The notes under the pieces were generated by a model, which did no database searches, was not told where the DNA came from, and was given only the letters and a program-made list of their open reading frames with translations. From Nocardiopsis listeri (GTDB taxonomy: Bacteria; Actinomycetota; Actinomycetes; Streptosporangiales; Streptosporangiaceae), in contig NZ_DYZD01000300.1 of the NCBI RefSeq assembly GCF_020741345.1, positions 1-38,749 of the forward strand: a DNA stretch of 38,749 nt, in the 5' to 3' direction. Positions 22,102 through 31,266 of this stretch are shown piece after piece. The stretch's first letter is position 1, and every line of letters starts with the position of its first letter. A program made the position numbers and the translations under genes.

Positions 22102-24369
22102 TCAATCGGCCAGGGGCGGGATCGGGAAGTTGTGGTCGAAGACCCGCTCCGGGTCGTACTGGGCCTTGATCGCCCGCAGCCTCCCCAGGGTGGGTTCGGG
22201 GAAGGCCTGGGCCAGCACCTCGGGTCCGGTGCGGGTGTCGAAGCTCAGGTACATGCCCTGGAGTTCGCCCTCCAGTGCCGCCCAACGCGGATCCAACCGG
22301 TCGGCGCTCCGACCGAGCGCGGCCACCGAGAAGTTCGCCGAACGGTGGGCGTAGGCGGTGGTCTCGCGCGCGACGTCGTTGACCGCCCCGCCGACCTGAC
22401 GGAACTGGGTGAAGTAGGAGTCCCCCGAGGCGACCATCCCCGCGATGATCTCGGCGGTGGTGTCGGTGATCGTGCCCACCAGTCCTGAACGGGAGACGGG
22501 GACCCCGGCGCCCTGGTGCGGGCCCTGGTGCGGAACGAGCAGCGCCGAGTAGGGCGCCTGCTGCGCGCGCTGGTCCAGGACCGGTCCGGCCTTCAGGAAG
22601 GGTTCGAGCGCGGTGACGGCCGCGTCGGTGTCGTCGTCCGCGTACACCACCATCGCCTGCGCGATCGGCCCCTGGCCCGCGCGTCCCCCGCCCAGGGTGA
22701 GGAAGGCGGTGACCTCGCGCGGCGCGGCGGTGGCGATCTCCCCCCAGGCGCGAAGGAACGCGGCGGTGGCCGCGGCGTCGTAGGCGAACTGTCCCAGCAC
22801 CACGGTGTTCACGTGGGCGGCCTCGATCTCCACGGAGGTGACCACGCCCATGTTCGCGCCCGCGCCACGGACCGCCCAGAACAGGTCGGGGTGGTGGTCG
22901 GCGTCCACCCGCAGGAGCCGGCCGTCGGCGGTGACCAGTTCGGCGGCGACGACGTTGTCGATGGTGAGCCCGTGGGAGCGGGACATGTAGCCGACACCGC
23001 CGGTGGTGGCGAGTCCGCCCACGCCCACTCCCCCGTGGTCGCCGGAGCTGATGGCGAGCCCGTGCGCGCCGAGCCGATCGGCGACGTCGCCCCAGCGGGC
23101 CCCGGCGCCCAGGCGCACCAGGCCGGATCCGGAGTCGAGGACCTCGATCCCGTTCATCCGGCCCAGGTCGATGATCACGCCACCATCACTGGTGGAGGCG
23201 CCGCTGATCCCGTGTCCGCCGGACCGCACGTTGAGGGTCACGTCCTGTTCGCGGGCGTAGGCCAGGGCCTCGGCGACCCGGGCCGGCTCGTCGGGGCGCA
23301 GGACCAGGCCGGGTCGACCGTTCTGCATGTAGCCGTGCCGCAGGCCTCGGTAGTCCTTGTCGCCGGGCTCGACGGCGCTCTCGTGCAGGGACTCGGGCAC
23401 GCCGTCGTAGTCGATGCCGGGGCGGCGGGCGCCGAGCGCGGTGGCGGACCTGGCCGGCCCGGTGGGCGTTCCGGCGGTGGCGCGTTCGCGGTCCACGGCC
23501 TCGCGCAGGGCGGGGGCCACCTCCGCACCGAAGATCTCGATGGTGCGCGGGTCGTCGGTGCCCAGGATGAAGGTGGCCACACCGTTCTCGACCGCCAGGG
23601 GCAGGAGCTGCTCGACCCATTGTTCGGGCGGGCCCTGAAGGAAGCCGCGATCGACGGGCGAGAAGGCGACCCCGGAGAGGTTGAGCAGGCGTCGGATCTG
23701 TCGGGGGTGGCGTCCGGCCGCCTCGGCGGCGTCGTCGATGATCCGGTTGGACTCGGGCAGGTCGGCCGGGTCCAGGTAGCCCAGGCTCGGCAGCCAGCCG
23801 TCGGCCTTGGCACCGACCAGGCGGAGCATGCGGGGTTTGTAGGCGCCCAGCCAGATGCCGATGTCGTGGTGGGGGCGGGGGCCGCGCTTCATTCCGTGGA
23901 CGGAGTAGTGCTCGCCCTGGGTGCGCAGTCCACCGCGGGCGTCGGTATCCCATACCTCACGGATGAGGTCGATGGCCTCGGAGAGTGCGTCCACCGACTG
24001 TCCGGGGGTGCGGCGCCGACCGCCCATGCCGTGGATCCCGTCCCAGAAGGCGCCCGCCCCCAGGCCGAGTTCGAAGCGCCCCTTGGAGAGCAGGTCCAGG
24101 CCGGCGGCGGCGCGGGCCAGGACCGCCGGGGGGCGAAGGGGCAGATTGAGGACGTTGCCCGTCACGCGCAGGCGTTCCGTACGGGCGGCGACCCAGCTCA
24201 GCAGGGTCCAGGTATCGAGGAAGTCAGGGTTGTAGGGGTGGTCCTGGAAGCTCGCCAGGTCCAGACCGGCGGCCTCGGTCGCTTCGGCCAGCCCGACCGC
24301 GTGTTCGGGGTCCTGGGCGGTCGGCGTGATGAAGGTGCCGAACTCCAGGCGGTGTCCGTAGTCGGTCAT
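22102..24369 (-). CDS. Fusion: luciferase-like monooxygenase + BBE-type FAD-linked oxidase
   Basis: A 755-aa two-domain flavoprotein. Residues 1-300 form a bacterial-luciferase-like (LLM class, F420 or FMN dependent) TIM barrel, with ELGLGAGAFWDGI and PHHDIGIWLGAYKPRML. Residues about 320-755 form a vanillyl-alcohol-oxidase/BBE-type FAD enzyme with the PP-loop VRSGGHGISG, where His386 is placed for covalent FAD attachment, then GVGVGGLATTGGVGYMSRSHGL and a C-terminal berberine-bridge segment (YDPERVFDHNFPI). The two halves would pass a substrate or reduced flavin between them (inference). ATG at 24369 with GAGGAG upstream. A MarR gene is divergent, and the shared spacer carries an operator repeat. 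Confidence 0.88.
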   Translation of the reverse strand: MTDYGHRLEFGTFITPTAQDPEHAVGLAEATEAAGLDLASFQDHPYNPDFLDTWTLLSWVAARTERLRVTGNVLNLPLRPPAVLARAAAGLDLLSKGRFELGLGAGAFWDGIHGMGGRRRTPGQSVDALSEAIDLIREVWDTDARGGLRTQGEHYSVHGMKRGPRPHHDIGIWLGAYKPRMLRLVGAKADGWLPSLGYLDPADLPESNRIIDDAAEAAGRHPRQIRRLLNLSGVAFSPVDRGFLQGPPEQWVEQLLPLAVENGVATFILGTDDPRTIEIFGAEVAPALREAVDRERATAGTPTGPARSATALGARRPGIDYDGVPESLHESAVEPGDKDYRGLRHGYMQNGRPGLVLRPDEPARVAEALAYAREQDVTLNVRSGGHGISGASTSDGGVIIDLGRMNGIEVLDSGSGLVRLGAGARWGDVADRLGAHGLAISSGDHGGVGVGGLATTGGVGYMSRSHGLTIDNVVAAELVTADGRLLRVDADHHPDLFWAVRGAGANMGVVTSVEIEAAHVNTVVLGQFAYDAAATAAFLRAWGEIATAAPREVTAFLTLGGGRAGQGPIAQAMVVYADDDTDAAVTALEPFLKAGPVLDQRAQQAPYSALLVPHQGPHQGAGVPVSRSGLVGTITDTTAEIIAGMVASGDSYFTQFRQVGGAVNDVARETTAYAHRSANFSVAALGRSADRLDPRWAALEGELQGMYLSFDTRTGPEVLAQAFPEPTLGRLRAIKAQYDPERVFDHNFPIPPLAD

Positions 24370-24401
24370 GGCTTCTCCTCGGGCGCGACGTGACCATAAT
24401 C

Positions 24402-24448
24402 GTTTGTGGGACAAACAATGTTCCTTTCAACATATCTGATGGACAAAC
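24402..24448. promoter_or_regulatory. Candidate MarR operator: GTTTGT-N3-ACAAAC plus a second ACAAAC
   Basis: The 100-base divergent spacer contains the perfect inverted repeat GTTTGT-GGG-ACAAAC (24402-24416) and a further GGACAAAC (half-site 24443-24448). The two ACAAAC half-sites are exactly 32 bases apart, about three helical turns. The site is positioned to control both the flavoenzyme and the MarR gene. Confidence 0.6.
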
Positions 24449-24469
24449 TGTTCCTGGTATCGTGAGCCC

Positions 24470-25000
24470 ATGAGCGCCAGCACCTCGGAGGACCTTCCCG
24501 GACCCGACCTCGGGTGGTCGCTGGCCGTCCTGCTCCGTCGCTGGCACGAGCACGTCGAACAGGCCCTGTCCGACCTGCCGCACGGCAGCCGGGGGTTCCA
24601 CGTGCTCACCACGGCCGCCGCGGGCGATCCCCCCACCCAGGCCGCGCTCGCCGAACGACTCCTCATCGACCGCAGTGTCATGACCTATCTGCTCGACGAC
24701 CTGGAGGCCGCCGATCTGGTCCGGCGCCGGGTCGATCCCAAGGACCGCCGGGTGCGTCGGGTCTGCCCCACCGACCACGGGCTCTCCGTACTGCGACGGG
24801 CCGAGGAACTGGTCGCGCACGTGGAGGACCGGATGCTGGGCGGGCTCCCCCGGGCACAACGCGAGCTCTTCCGGGACTCCGCCGCGATCGCCGCGGACGC
24901 GATCCGGCTCAGTGCCCCCGAGACCGACCCCTGCGAGGCGGTCCTTCGGGTGGTCGCCCCAGATCGAGAGAACCCCCGGACCGCCTCCGACCACGCCTGA
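24470..25000 (+). CDS. MarR-family transcriptional regulator
   Basis: A 176-aa winged-helix regulator. The recognition helix region is TQAALAERLLIDRSVMTYLLDDLEAADLVRRRV, followed by the beta-wing DPKDRRVRRVCPTDHG, the MarR signature, and C-terminal dimerisation helices. A tail of about 30 residues beyond the usual fold is present. It is divergent from the LLM-FAD fusion gene and likely represses it and itself until a phenolic or other small ligand binds (family knowledge plus context). ATG at 24470; no strong Shine-Dalgarno, so a leaderless or weakly initiated mRNA is possible. Confidence 0.88.
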   Translation: MSASTSEDLPGPDLGWSLAVLLRRWHEHVEQALSDLPHGSRGFHVLTTAAAGDPPTQAALAERLLIDRSVMTYLLDDLEAADLVRRRVDPKDRRVRRVCPTDHGLSVLRRAEELVAHVEDRMLGGLPRAQRELFRDSAAIAADAIRLSAPETDPCEAVLRVVAPDRENPRTASDHA

Positions 25001-25117
25001 AAGCCGTTTCCCCGAATGTCAAGGACGATGGCCGGGCCCGGCCGACCCCGCACCGGATCGTCGCCGTGAGTCGATAGGCTCACCCGGAAACCACCCACCA
25101 CCTGACGAGGGGAACCG

Positions 25118-26863
25118 GTGTCCGAGGCCGTCGAGAAGGTCAGTGCCGTCCTTGACCGGATGGGCGCCCCGCGCGCCCTCGCACCGCGCCTGGTGTCCGA
25201 ACTGGGCCCACAGCCCGCCGCCGCGTTGGAGGCCGACCCATGGCTGTTGCTGCGCGTGCCCGGTGTGACCCGGGAACAGGCCGACTACTGTGCCCGCAAG
25301 CACCTGGGCGATGGCGCCCGCCCCGACGACCCGCGCAGGTTGGCCGCCCTGGTGCGGCACACCCTGCGCACCGCCGCGAACCGCGGACACACCGCGGTGG
25401 AGGAGAAGCGCCTGGCCACGGTGGTCGGCAAGCTGGGAGTGTCCGACCCCATGGCGGCCCTGGAGGCCGCAGTCGACACCGAGCAGGCGGCGCTGTTCGA
25501 GAGCACCGACGAGCCCGACGACGACTTCGACTTCACCGAGGGCGGCGTCCCCGACCTGCCCGACCCCGAACGCTTCTACGCCCTGCCCGACCTCGGGCAC
25601 TCCGAACAACGTCTGGGTACCCAACTGGCCCGGCTGATCGGCGCGAACGATCCGGTGATGGACTCGCTGACCGCCGCCGAGACCGTGGAGGCGGCGGCCG
25701 AGCGCGGCGGGTTCGACCTGTCGGAGCAGACCCGTGAGGCCCTGGTGACGGTGGCGCTGCGCCCGGTCACCGTGGTGCGGCACGGCCCCGGAGACCACGC
25801 CGAACTGGCACGTGCCCTGCACGCCCTGGCCGCGATCGCCGCCGAGAGCGGCGTGGGCATCGCCGTGGTCGCCCCCACCGCCCAGACCGCGGCGGCCGTC
25901 AACGCCGACCTGGCCCGGGTGAGCGATGCGGAGTCCGACACCGAAGAGCCGCTTCGCGCCCTCTCCCTGGCCGCGCTGCCGGCCCGGGCACCGGTCGAGG
26001 CGGGCATCGTGGTCCTGTGCGAGTCCATGTCGATGGGCACCTCCCGGATGGCCGAACTGGCGTCGGTGTGCGCCGACGGAGCGCACCTGGTGCTGCTCGC
26101 CGACCTCGACCAGGCGCCTTCGGCCACCCCCGGACGCGTGGTGGTCGACGTGGCCGCCTCTCGTACGGCGCACGTGACCGCCCTGGCCGACGAGACCGCT
26201 CCCGGCCCGCTCGGGGTACTGGCCGGATCGGTGGCCGCGGGCGAGTGGAGCGAGGTGGAGGCGCCCGACCGCGAGGTGGTGCGGGTTCCGTCCGCATCCG
26301 CCGAGGAGGCCGCGCACCGCGTGACGCAGCTGGTCACCGACTCCATCCCGCGCGCTCTGGGCATCGCCGCCGAGGACGTGCAGGTGGTGACCGCCCGCGA
26401 GGACGGGCCGGCGGGGGCCCGGGCGCTCAACGCCGCCTGCAAGGAACGGTTGAACCCGGGCCAGGGCGCACACGGTGGTTTCGACCCGGGCGACCGGGTC
26501 CTGCTCACCGCCGAGGGTCCCGGTTACGGCCCGGGCGACACGGGCCACCTGCGCGAGTTCGCCGACGGCGCCGTGGTGGAGCTGTCCGATGGTTCCCGGG
26601 TGAAGGTCGCCGACCCCTCCGCGCTGCGTCACGGCTGGGCGGTCACCGTGGCGGCCGCGCACGGCGGCCGATGGCCGGCGGTGGTGGCGGTGTTCCCACC
26701 GAAGGTCCCGGTGTCGCGCCCCCAGGTGTACACGGCGCTGACCCGCGCGGTGCGGCACGTGTCGGTGGTGGACGCCACCGATGGCGCGTTGCAGAGCGGT
26801 GTGCGCGAGAACCTGACCCCCGAACGCACCACGAGGCTGGTCCAGGTCCTGCGCGAGGGCTGA
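25118..26863 (+). CDS. RecD2-like helicase homologue with degenerate ATPase motifs
   Basis: A 581-aa protein with RecD2 architecture. N-terminal helix-hairpin-helix segments (PWLLLRVPGVTREQADYCA, then RRLAALVRHTLRTAANRGHTAV) are followed by a RecA-like region and a UvrD-C-like end (QVYTALTRAVRHVSVV). The Walker A loop is destroyed: at 221-229 the sequence reads RHGPGDHAE, where active enzymes have GGPGTGKTT. The Walker B DE is CE (VVLCESMSM), and motif III GDxxQLPSV is ADLDQAPSA. It therefore probably cannot hydrolyse ATP and may act as a DNA-binding scaffold (inference). GTG at 25118 with GAGGGGAACC upstream. An acidic linker (DEPDDDFDF) splits the halves. Confidence 0.78.
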   Translation: MSEAVEKVSAVLDRMGAPRALAPRLVSELGPQPAAALEADPWLLLRVPGVTREQADYCARKHLGDGARPDDPRRLAALVRHTLRTAANRGHTAVEEKRLATVVGKLGVSDPMAALEAAVDTEQAALFESTDEPDDDFDFTEGGVPDLPDPERFYALPDLGHSEQRLGTQLARLIGANDPVMDSLTAAETVEAAAERGGFDLSEQTREALVTVALRPVTVVRHGPGDHAELARALHALAAIAAESGVGIAVVAPTAQTAAAVNADLARVSDAESDTEEPLRALSLAALPARAPVEAGIVVLCESMSMGTSRMAELASVCADGAHLVLLADLDQAPSATPGRVVVDVAASRTAHVTALADETAPGPLGVLAGSVAAGEWSEVEAPDREVVRVPSASAEEAAHRVTQLVTDSIPRALGIAAEDVQVVTAREDGPAGARALNAACKERLNPGQGAHGGFDPGDRVLLTAEGPGYGPGDTGHLREFADGAVVELSDGSRVKVADPSALRHGWAVTVAAAHGGRWPAVVAVFPPKVPVSRPQVYTALTRAVRHVSVVDATDGALQSGVRENLTPERTTRLVQVLREG

Positions 26864-26876
26864 TCCGGCACGTGTG

Positions 26877-26891
26877 GCGGCCTGGGGCCGC
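26877..26891. terminator. Short hairpin between convergent genes
   Basis: GCGGCC-TGG-GGCCGC, a 6-bp all-GC stem with a 3-base loop, lies between the stop of the RecD2-like gene (26863) and the stop of the convergent SDR gene (26906). It is weak as a terminator but is the only candidate in the 42-base gap. Confidence 0.35.
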
Positions 26892-26905
26892 GGTGGGGAT
26901 CGCGG

Positions 26906-27667
26906 TCAGACGCGGTCCAGGAAACCCCCGTCGACCACCAGGTTCTGACCGGTGACGTAGGTCGCGGCCGGGCTCGCCAGGAAGGCCACCGAACGGGCGA
27001 CCTCCTCGGGGCGGCCCAGACGTCCGGTGGGGACGCGTTCGCGGATGCTCTCGTAGAACTTCGGGTCGTTCTCACGGCGCCGCTCCCAGCCGCCGCCGGG
27101 GAACTCGGTGGGACCCGGGGAGACCGTGTTGACGCGCAGGCCCTTGGGCGCCCACTCGCGGGCCAGCGAGGAGGCGTGGTGGTTGAGCGCCGCCTTGACC
27201 GCCCCGTAGGAGCGCGCCCCGGCCGGGCGGGTGACGTGCAACGCGGAGGTGGTGGAGACCAACACCACCGACCCGCCCCTCTCCGAGCGCAGCAGGTGGG
27301 GTTCGGCGGCCTCCGTCAGGAGCACGAACGGCATGAGGTCGGCGTCGAAGCCGCGCCGCCACTGGTCGGGAGTGGGAGCGCTGCCGCCGGAGACGTTGGA
27401 GACCAGCACGTCCAGGCCGCCGAGTGCGGTGACGGCGTCCTCGATGAAGGCGGGCAGCGCGTCGTGGTCGGTGACGTCCAGGGCCCGGCTGAAGACCTCG
27501 GCCCCGGTCTCACCCAGTTCACGGGCGGCCCGGTCCAGTGGTTCGGGGGTGCGGGCGCACAGGGCCAGGTCGGCTCCCTCTTCGGCGAACACCTGGGCGA
27601 TGGCGCGGCCGATCCCCCTGCTCGCCCCGGTCACCACGACCTTGGCCCCCGACAGTCCCAGATCCAT
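26906..27667 (-). CDS. Short-chain dehydrogenase/reductase (classical SDR)
   Basis: A 253-aa NAD(P)-dependent oxidoreductase with the TGASRGIG dinucleotide motif (residues 13-20), catalytic Tyr154 and Lys158 in the YGAVK segment, a serine in VLVSTTS, and the C-terminal [13 protein letters not shown]. The usual NNAG motif is changed to VSNVSGG. The substrate is unknown. ATG at 27667. It follows the fabG-fabI pair in the same direction but is separated from it by a strong hairpin, so it probably has its own promoter or depends on read-through. Confidence 0.9.
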   Translation of the reverse strand: MDLGLSGAKVVVTGASRGIGRAIAQVFAEEGADLALCARTPEPLDRAARELGETGAEVFSRALDVTDHDALPAFIEDAVTALGGLDVLVSNVSGGSAPTPDQWRRGFDADLMPFVLLTEAAEPHLLRSERGGSVVLVSTTSALHVTRPAGARSYGAVKAALNHHASSLAREWAPKGLRVNTVSPGPTEFPGGGWERRRENDPKFYESIRERVPTGRLGRPEEVARSVAFLASPAATYVTGQNLVVDGGFLDRV

Positions 27668-27710
27668 GTCCCACCTTCTCCACTCGACTCGGCCGCCCCG
27701 ATGCTACAAG

Positions 27711-27738
27711 GCGGGCGGCGCGATGACGCGCCGCCCGC
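27711..27738 (-). terminator. Terminator of the fabG-fabI operon
   Basis: A perfect 12-bp stem GCGGGCGGCGCG / CGCGCCGCCCGC with a 4-base ATGA loop, located 18 bases after the fabI stop and 43 bases before the SDR start. There is no T-run. Confidence 0.75.
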
Positions 27739-27756
27739 CCCCGTCGGTGCTTCGTG

Positions 27757-28521
27757 TCAGGCCCCGGTGGAGTGGAAACCGCCGTCGACGTGCACGGTCT
27801 CGCCGGTGGTGGCGGGAAACCAGTCGGACAGCAGCGCCACGACCGCCTTGGCCGCGGGCTCGGGGTCCTTGACATCCCAGCCGAGCGGGGCACGCTCGGG
27901 CCAGTTCTCGGCCAGCTCCTCGAAGCCGGGGATGCTACGGGCCGCCATGGTGCTCAGCGGCCCGGCGGAGACCAGGTTGACCCGCACGTTGCGGTCCCCC
28001 ACGTACCGGGCGAGGTAGCGGGCGGTGGAGGTCAGCGCGGACTTGGCCACGCCCATCCAGTCGTAGACGGGGTAGGAGACGCTGTTGTCGAAGTCGAGTG
28101 CCACCACCGATCCGCCCCGGTCCATGAGGGGCAGCAGGGATGTGGTGAGCGACTTCAGGGAGAAGGTGGAGGTGTGCATCGCCTGGGCGACGTCGCTCCA
28201 CTCGGTGTTGAGGAAGTTGCCGCCCAGGGCGTCCTGCGGAGTGAAGCCGATGGAGTGGACGATGCCGTCGAGGCCGTCGACGTGTTCACCGACCCGGTCG
28301 GCCAGGGTCGCGAGGTGTTCGTCGTCGGTGACGTCCAGTTCCAGGACCGGGGCTTCTTGGGGCAGACGCTTGGCGATGCGCCGGACCAGGCCCAGACGGC
28401 CGTAGCCGGTGAGGACGACGGTGGCGCCCTGTTCCTGGGCCAGGCGGGCGACGTGGAAGGCGATGGAGGAGTCGGTGAGCACCCCGGTGACGAGGATGCG
28501 TTTGCCGTCGAGGATTCCCAT
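27757..28521 (-). CDS. fabI: Enoyl-[acyl-carrier-protein] reductase (FabI/InhA)
   Basis: A 254-aa NADH-dependent enoyl-ACP reductase, the last reductive step of each fatty-acid elongation cycle and the target family of triclosan and isoniazid. It has the N-terminal TGVLTDSSIAF, a central HSIGF, and the catalytic pair Tyr153 and Lys160 in YDWMGVAKSAL, followed by NLVSAGPLSTMAA and the C-terminal VHVDGGFHS. The motifs are closest to actinobacterial InhA. It lies 29 bases downstream of fabG, the standard actinobacterial pair (mabA-inhA order). ATG at 28521. Confidence 0.95.
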   Translation of the reverse strand: MGILDGKRILVTGVLTDSSIAFHVARLAQEQGATVVLTGYGRLGLVRRIAKRLPQEAPVLELDVTDDEHLATLADRVGEHVDGLDGIVHSIGFTPQDALGGNFLNTEWSDVAQAMHTSTFSLKSLTTSLLPLMDRGGSVVALDFDNSVSYPVYDWMGVAKSALTSTARYLARYVGDRNVRVNLVSAGPLSTMAARSIPGFEELAENWPERAPLGWDVKDPEPAAKAVVALLSDWFPATTGETVHVDGGFHSTGA

Positions 28522-28550
28522 GGCGGTCCGTTCTTCGTGGTGCCGGTCGG

Positions 28551-29264
<714 letters not shown>

Positions 29265-29333
29265 TCATTCTCTGGTGGCCTGAACAGCCACGACGTGTGT
29301 TGCTCGGGTGGGGATCGCCTTGCAGCGTACCGA

Positions 29334-29349
29334 GCTACCGGCCGGTAGC
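29334..29349 (-). promoter_or_regulatory. Perfect 16-bp palindrome upstream of fabG (putative operator)
   Basis: GCTACCGG-CCGGTAGC, a perfect palindrome 78 bases upstream of the fabG start in the spacer after the response-regulator gene. The size and symmetry suit a TetR-type dimer. No matching regulator is encoded nearby, so the ligand and protein are unknown. Confidence 0.5.
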
Positions 29350-29442
29350 CGCAACCGAGGGCAAAGGTGTGATCGGCGATGAACCGCCACAAAACACGCG
29401 GGATGTGATAGGGGTGACTACTCCGGCGGTGTCGAGCAACGG

Positions 29443-30102
29443 TCAGGCCCAGCCGGCGTCGTGGGCCAGGATGGCCGCCTGGACTCGGTTGGACATCTCC
29501 AGCTTGGCCAGGATGCGGCTCACGTGCGCCTTGACGGTGGTCTCCCGCATGCCCAGGGACCGGCCCGCCTCCGCGTTGGACTTGCCCTCGGCCACCGCGA
29601 CCAGCACCTGCTGTTCGCGTTCGCTGAGCACCGACAACCGGCTCAGGGCGTCCTGTCGTCCGGCCGCGGAGTCGGCGGGCGCGGGCGAGGCGAAACGTTC
29701 GAGCATGCGCTTGGTGACGCTGGGCGAGAGCATGGCGTGCCCGTTGTTCACGGTGCGCACGGCGGCGATGAGGTCCCGCGGCGGAGTGTCCTTGAGCAGG
29801 AACCCCACCGCCCCGGCCCGCAGTGCGCTGTGCACGTACTCGTCCAGGTCGAAGGTGGTCAGCAGCACCACGCGGGGCGGCTCGGGCAGGGACGTGATGC
29901 GTTCGGCGGCGGCCAACCCGTCGGTTCCGGCCATCCTGATGTCCAGCAGGACCACGTCGGGGCGCAATTCCTCGGTCAGGCTCACGGCCTCCTCGCCGTC
30001 GCCGCCCTCCCCGACCACCTCGATGTCCGGGGCGGACTCCAGGATCATCCGCAGTCCGGAGCGGACCAGGATCTCGTCATCGACCAGGATCGTGCGGATC
30101 AC
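29443..30102 (-). CDS. NarL/LuxR-family response regulator (orphaned)
   Basis: A 219-aa two-component response regulator. The receiver domain holds acidic residues in LVDDE, phospho-acceptor Asp54 (VVLLDIRM), Thr82 and Lys104 (LLKDT). The C-terminal LuxR-type helix-turn-helix reads LSEREQQVLVAVAEGKSNAEAGRSLGMRETTVKAHVSRIL. The GTG start (30102) overlaps by four bases the stop of a sensor-kinase remnant, so it was once the second gene of a normal kinase-regulator pair. With the kinase lost, its phosphorylation source is unknown. It might be read from the ABC operon upstream. Confidence 0.92.
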   Translation of the reverse strand: MIRTILVDDEILVRSGLRMILESAPDIEVVGEGGDGEEAVSLTEELRPDVVLLDIRMAGTDGLAAAERITSLPEPPRVVLLTTFDLDEYVHSALRAGAVGFLLKDTPPRDLIAAVRTVNNGHAMLSPSVTKRMLERFASPAPADSAAGRQDALSRLSVLSEREQQVLVAVAEGKSNAEAGRSLGMRETTVKAHVSRILAKLEMSNRVQAAILAHDAGWA

Positions 30103-30299
30103 CCTCGGTGCCCTCTTCCTCTGTTTTCCGTCTCCAGCGCGTCGTACGAGGCGGACTCGGCGGTCTCCTCCCCCGGCAAGATAGCGCGCAGGCGCCATCC
30201 GCCGTCGGGGCAGGGCCCCGCGCTGACCTCACCACCCGCCAAAGTCACCCGCTCCCGCACTTGGGCGTGTACGGGTTCGGGGCCCGGATGGTGCACCAT
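30099..30299 (-). pseudogene. C-terminal remnant of a NarL-type sensor histidine kinase
   Basis: The open stretch ends QVRERVTLAGGEVSAGP...GGWRLRAILPGEE, matching the end of the HATPase domain of NarL-family kinases (usually GMRERV.LLGG...GPGF.VRA.LP). Its TGA overlaps the GTG of the response regulator, exactly as in an intact pair. Everything upstream (sensor, dimerisation and most of the ATPase domain) is absent: homology stops near 30,265 and runs into the palindromic terminator of the ABC operon. Only about 55-60 residues are left and no start with a ribosome-binding site exists. It is most likely a decapitated gene left by a rearrangement. Confidence 0.75.
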
Positions 30300-30309
30300 C
30301 CGGGCCCCG
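30278..30309 (-). terminator. Palindromic terminator of the ABC-transporter operon
   Basis: A perfect 32-base palindrome, 16 bp per arm beginning CGGGGCCCGGATGG, lying about 90 bases after the stop of the last permease gene. It coincides with the breakpoint of the kinase remnant. Confidence 0.75.
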
Positions 30310-30396
30310 GATCCCCCAATCGGTCGAGAAGACGGCCCAGGACGGTGGCCGCCTCTCGATCCGCGGATAGGACGGCCCGAGGGCCGTCCCCGATGG

Positions 30397-31266
30397 TCAG
30401 TTCGCCATGCCGGTGGAGGCGTAGCCCTCCACGAAACGACGTTGCAGGACCAGGAACAACAGCAGTACGGGCAGGATCATGATGATCCCGGCCGCGCTGA
30501 CCAGGGCGTAGTTGACGGTGAAGCCCTGCTGGAAGGAGTACAGCGAGATCGACACCGGAAGGGCCTCGTTGTCCTGGATGAAGGTGACCGCGAGCAGGAA
30601 CTCGTTGTAGGCCTGGAGCGCGGCGACCAGGCCGGCCGTGATCACACCGGGCCAGATGAGGGGCAGCACGATGCGGAAGAACACCGTCGCCTCCCCCGCT
30701 CCGTCCATGCGGGCGGCGGCCTCGTAGTCGGGTGGGATGGCGATGAGGTACGACCTGAGCAGCAGGGTGCTGAACGGACTGTAGATCGCCCAGTAGATCA
30801 GGATGAGCCCGATCTGCGTGTCGTACAGACCCAACCGCGTCCACCAGTTCACCAGCGGGACGAGGAAGAGCTGGATGGGGAGCGCCGTCACCACCAGGAG
30901 GTACATCGTGAGCGCGCCGGGGGCCGGGATGTCCAACCGGACCATGGCGTAGGCGGCCGCTCCGGAGATCAGGCAGACCCCGACCGCCGTGGCGAGCACG
31001 ATGACGAGGCTGTTGGACAGGCCTGCCGCCATGTTCGCGTTCTGCCAGGCGGTGAGGAAGTTGTCCCACATCGCCTCGCTGGGCGGCCCCATCGGGTTGG
31101 TGCTGATCTCGGCCGGGTTCTTCAGCGAGCTGAAGAGCAGGACCAGGATCGGACCGATGGCGTACAAGGCCAGTAGTACGAGAACCAGGTAGACGAGCGG
31201 CCCACCTCGCCGCGAGGAGGTCGCGCGTCGCCTTCGCGGCGCACGCCGTTGCGGTACGGACGTCAT
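30397..31266 (-). CDS. ABC sugar transporter permease (MalG type)
   Basis: A 289-aa inner-membrane permease of carbohydrate uptake family CUT1. It has six hydrophobic segments and the EAA loop EAAARMDGAGEATVFFRIVLP that docks the ATPase, followed by a C-terminal RRFVEGYASTGM typical of MalG-like subunits. The ATG at 31266 overlaps the stop of the MalF-type permease by one base (TGATG); a GTG one codon upstream is an alternative. No ATPase gene is present in the operon. As in other actinobacteria, a shared MsiK-like ATPase encoded elsewhere probably energises it. Confidence 0.92.
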   Translation of the reverse strand: MTSVPQRRAPRRRRATSSRRGGPLVYLVLVLLALYAIGPILVLLFSSLKNPAEISTNPMGPPSEAMWDNFLTAWQNANMAAGLSNSLVIVLATAVGVCLISGAAAYAMVRLDIPAPGALTMYLLVVTALPIQLFLVPLVNWWTRLGLYDTQIGLILIYWAIYSPFSTLLLRSYLIAIPPDYEAAARMDGAGEATVFFRIVLPLIWPGVITAGLVAALQAYNEFLLAVTFIQDNEALPVSISLYSFQQGFTVNYALVSAAGIIMILPVLLLFLVLQRRFVEGYASTGMAN

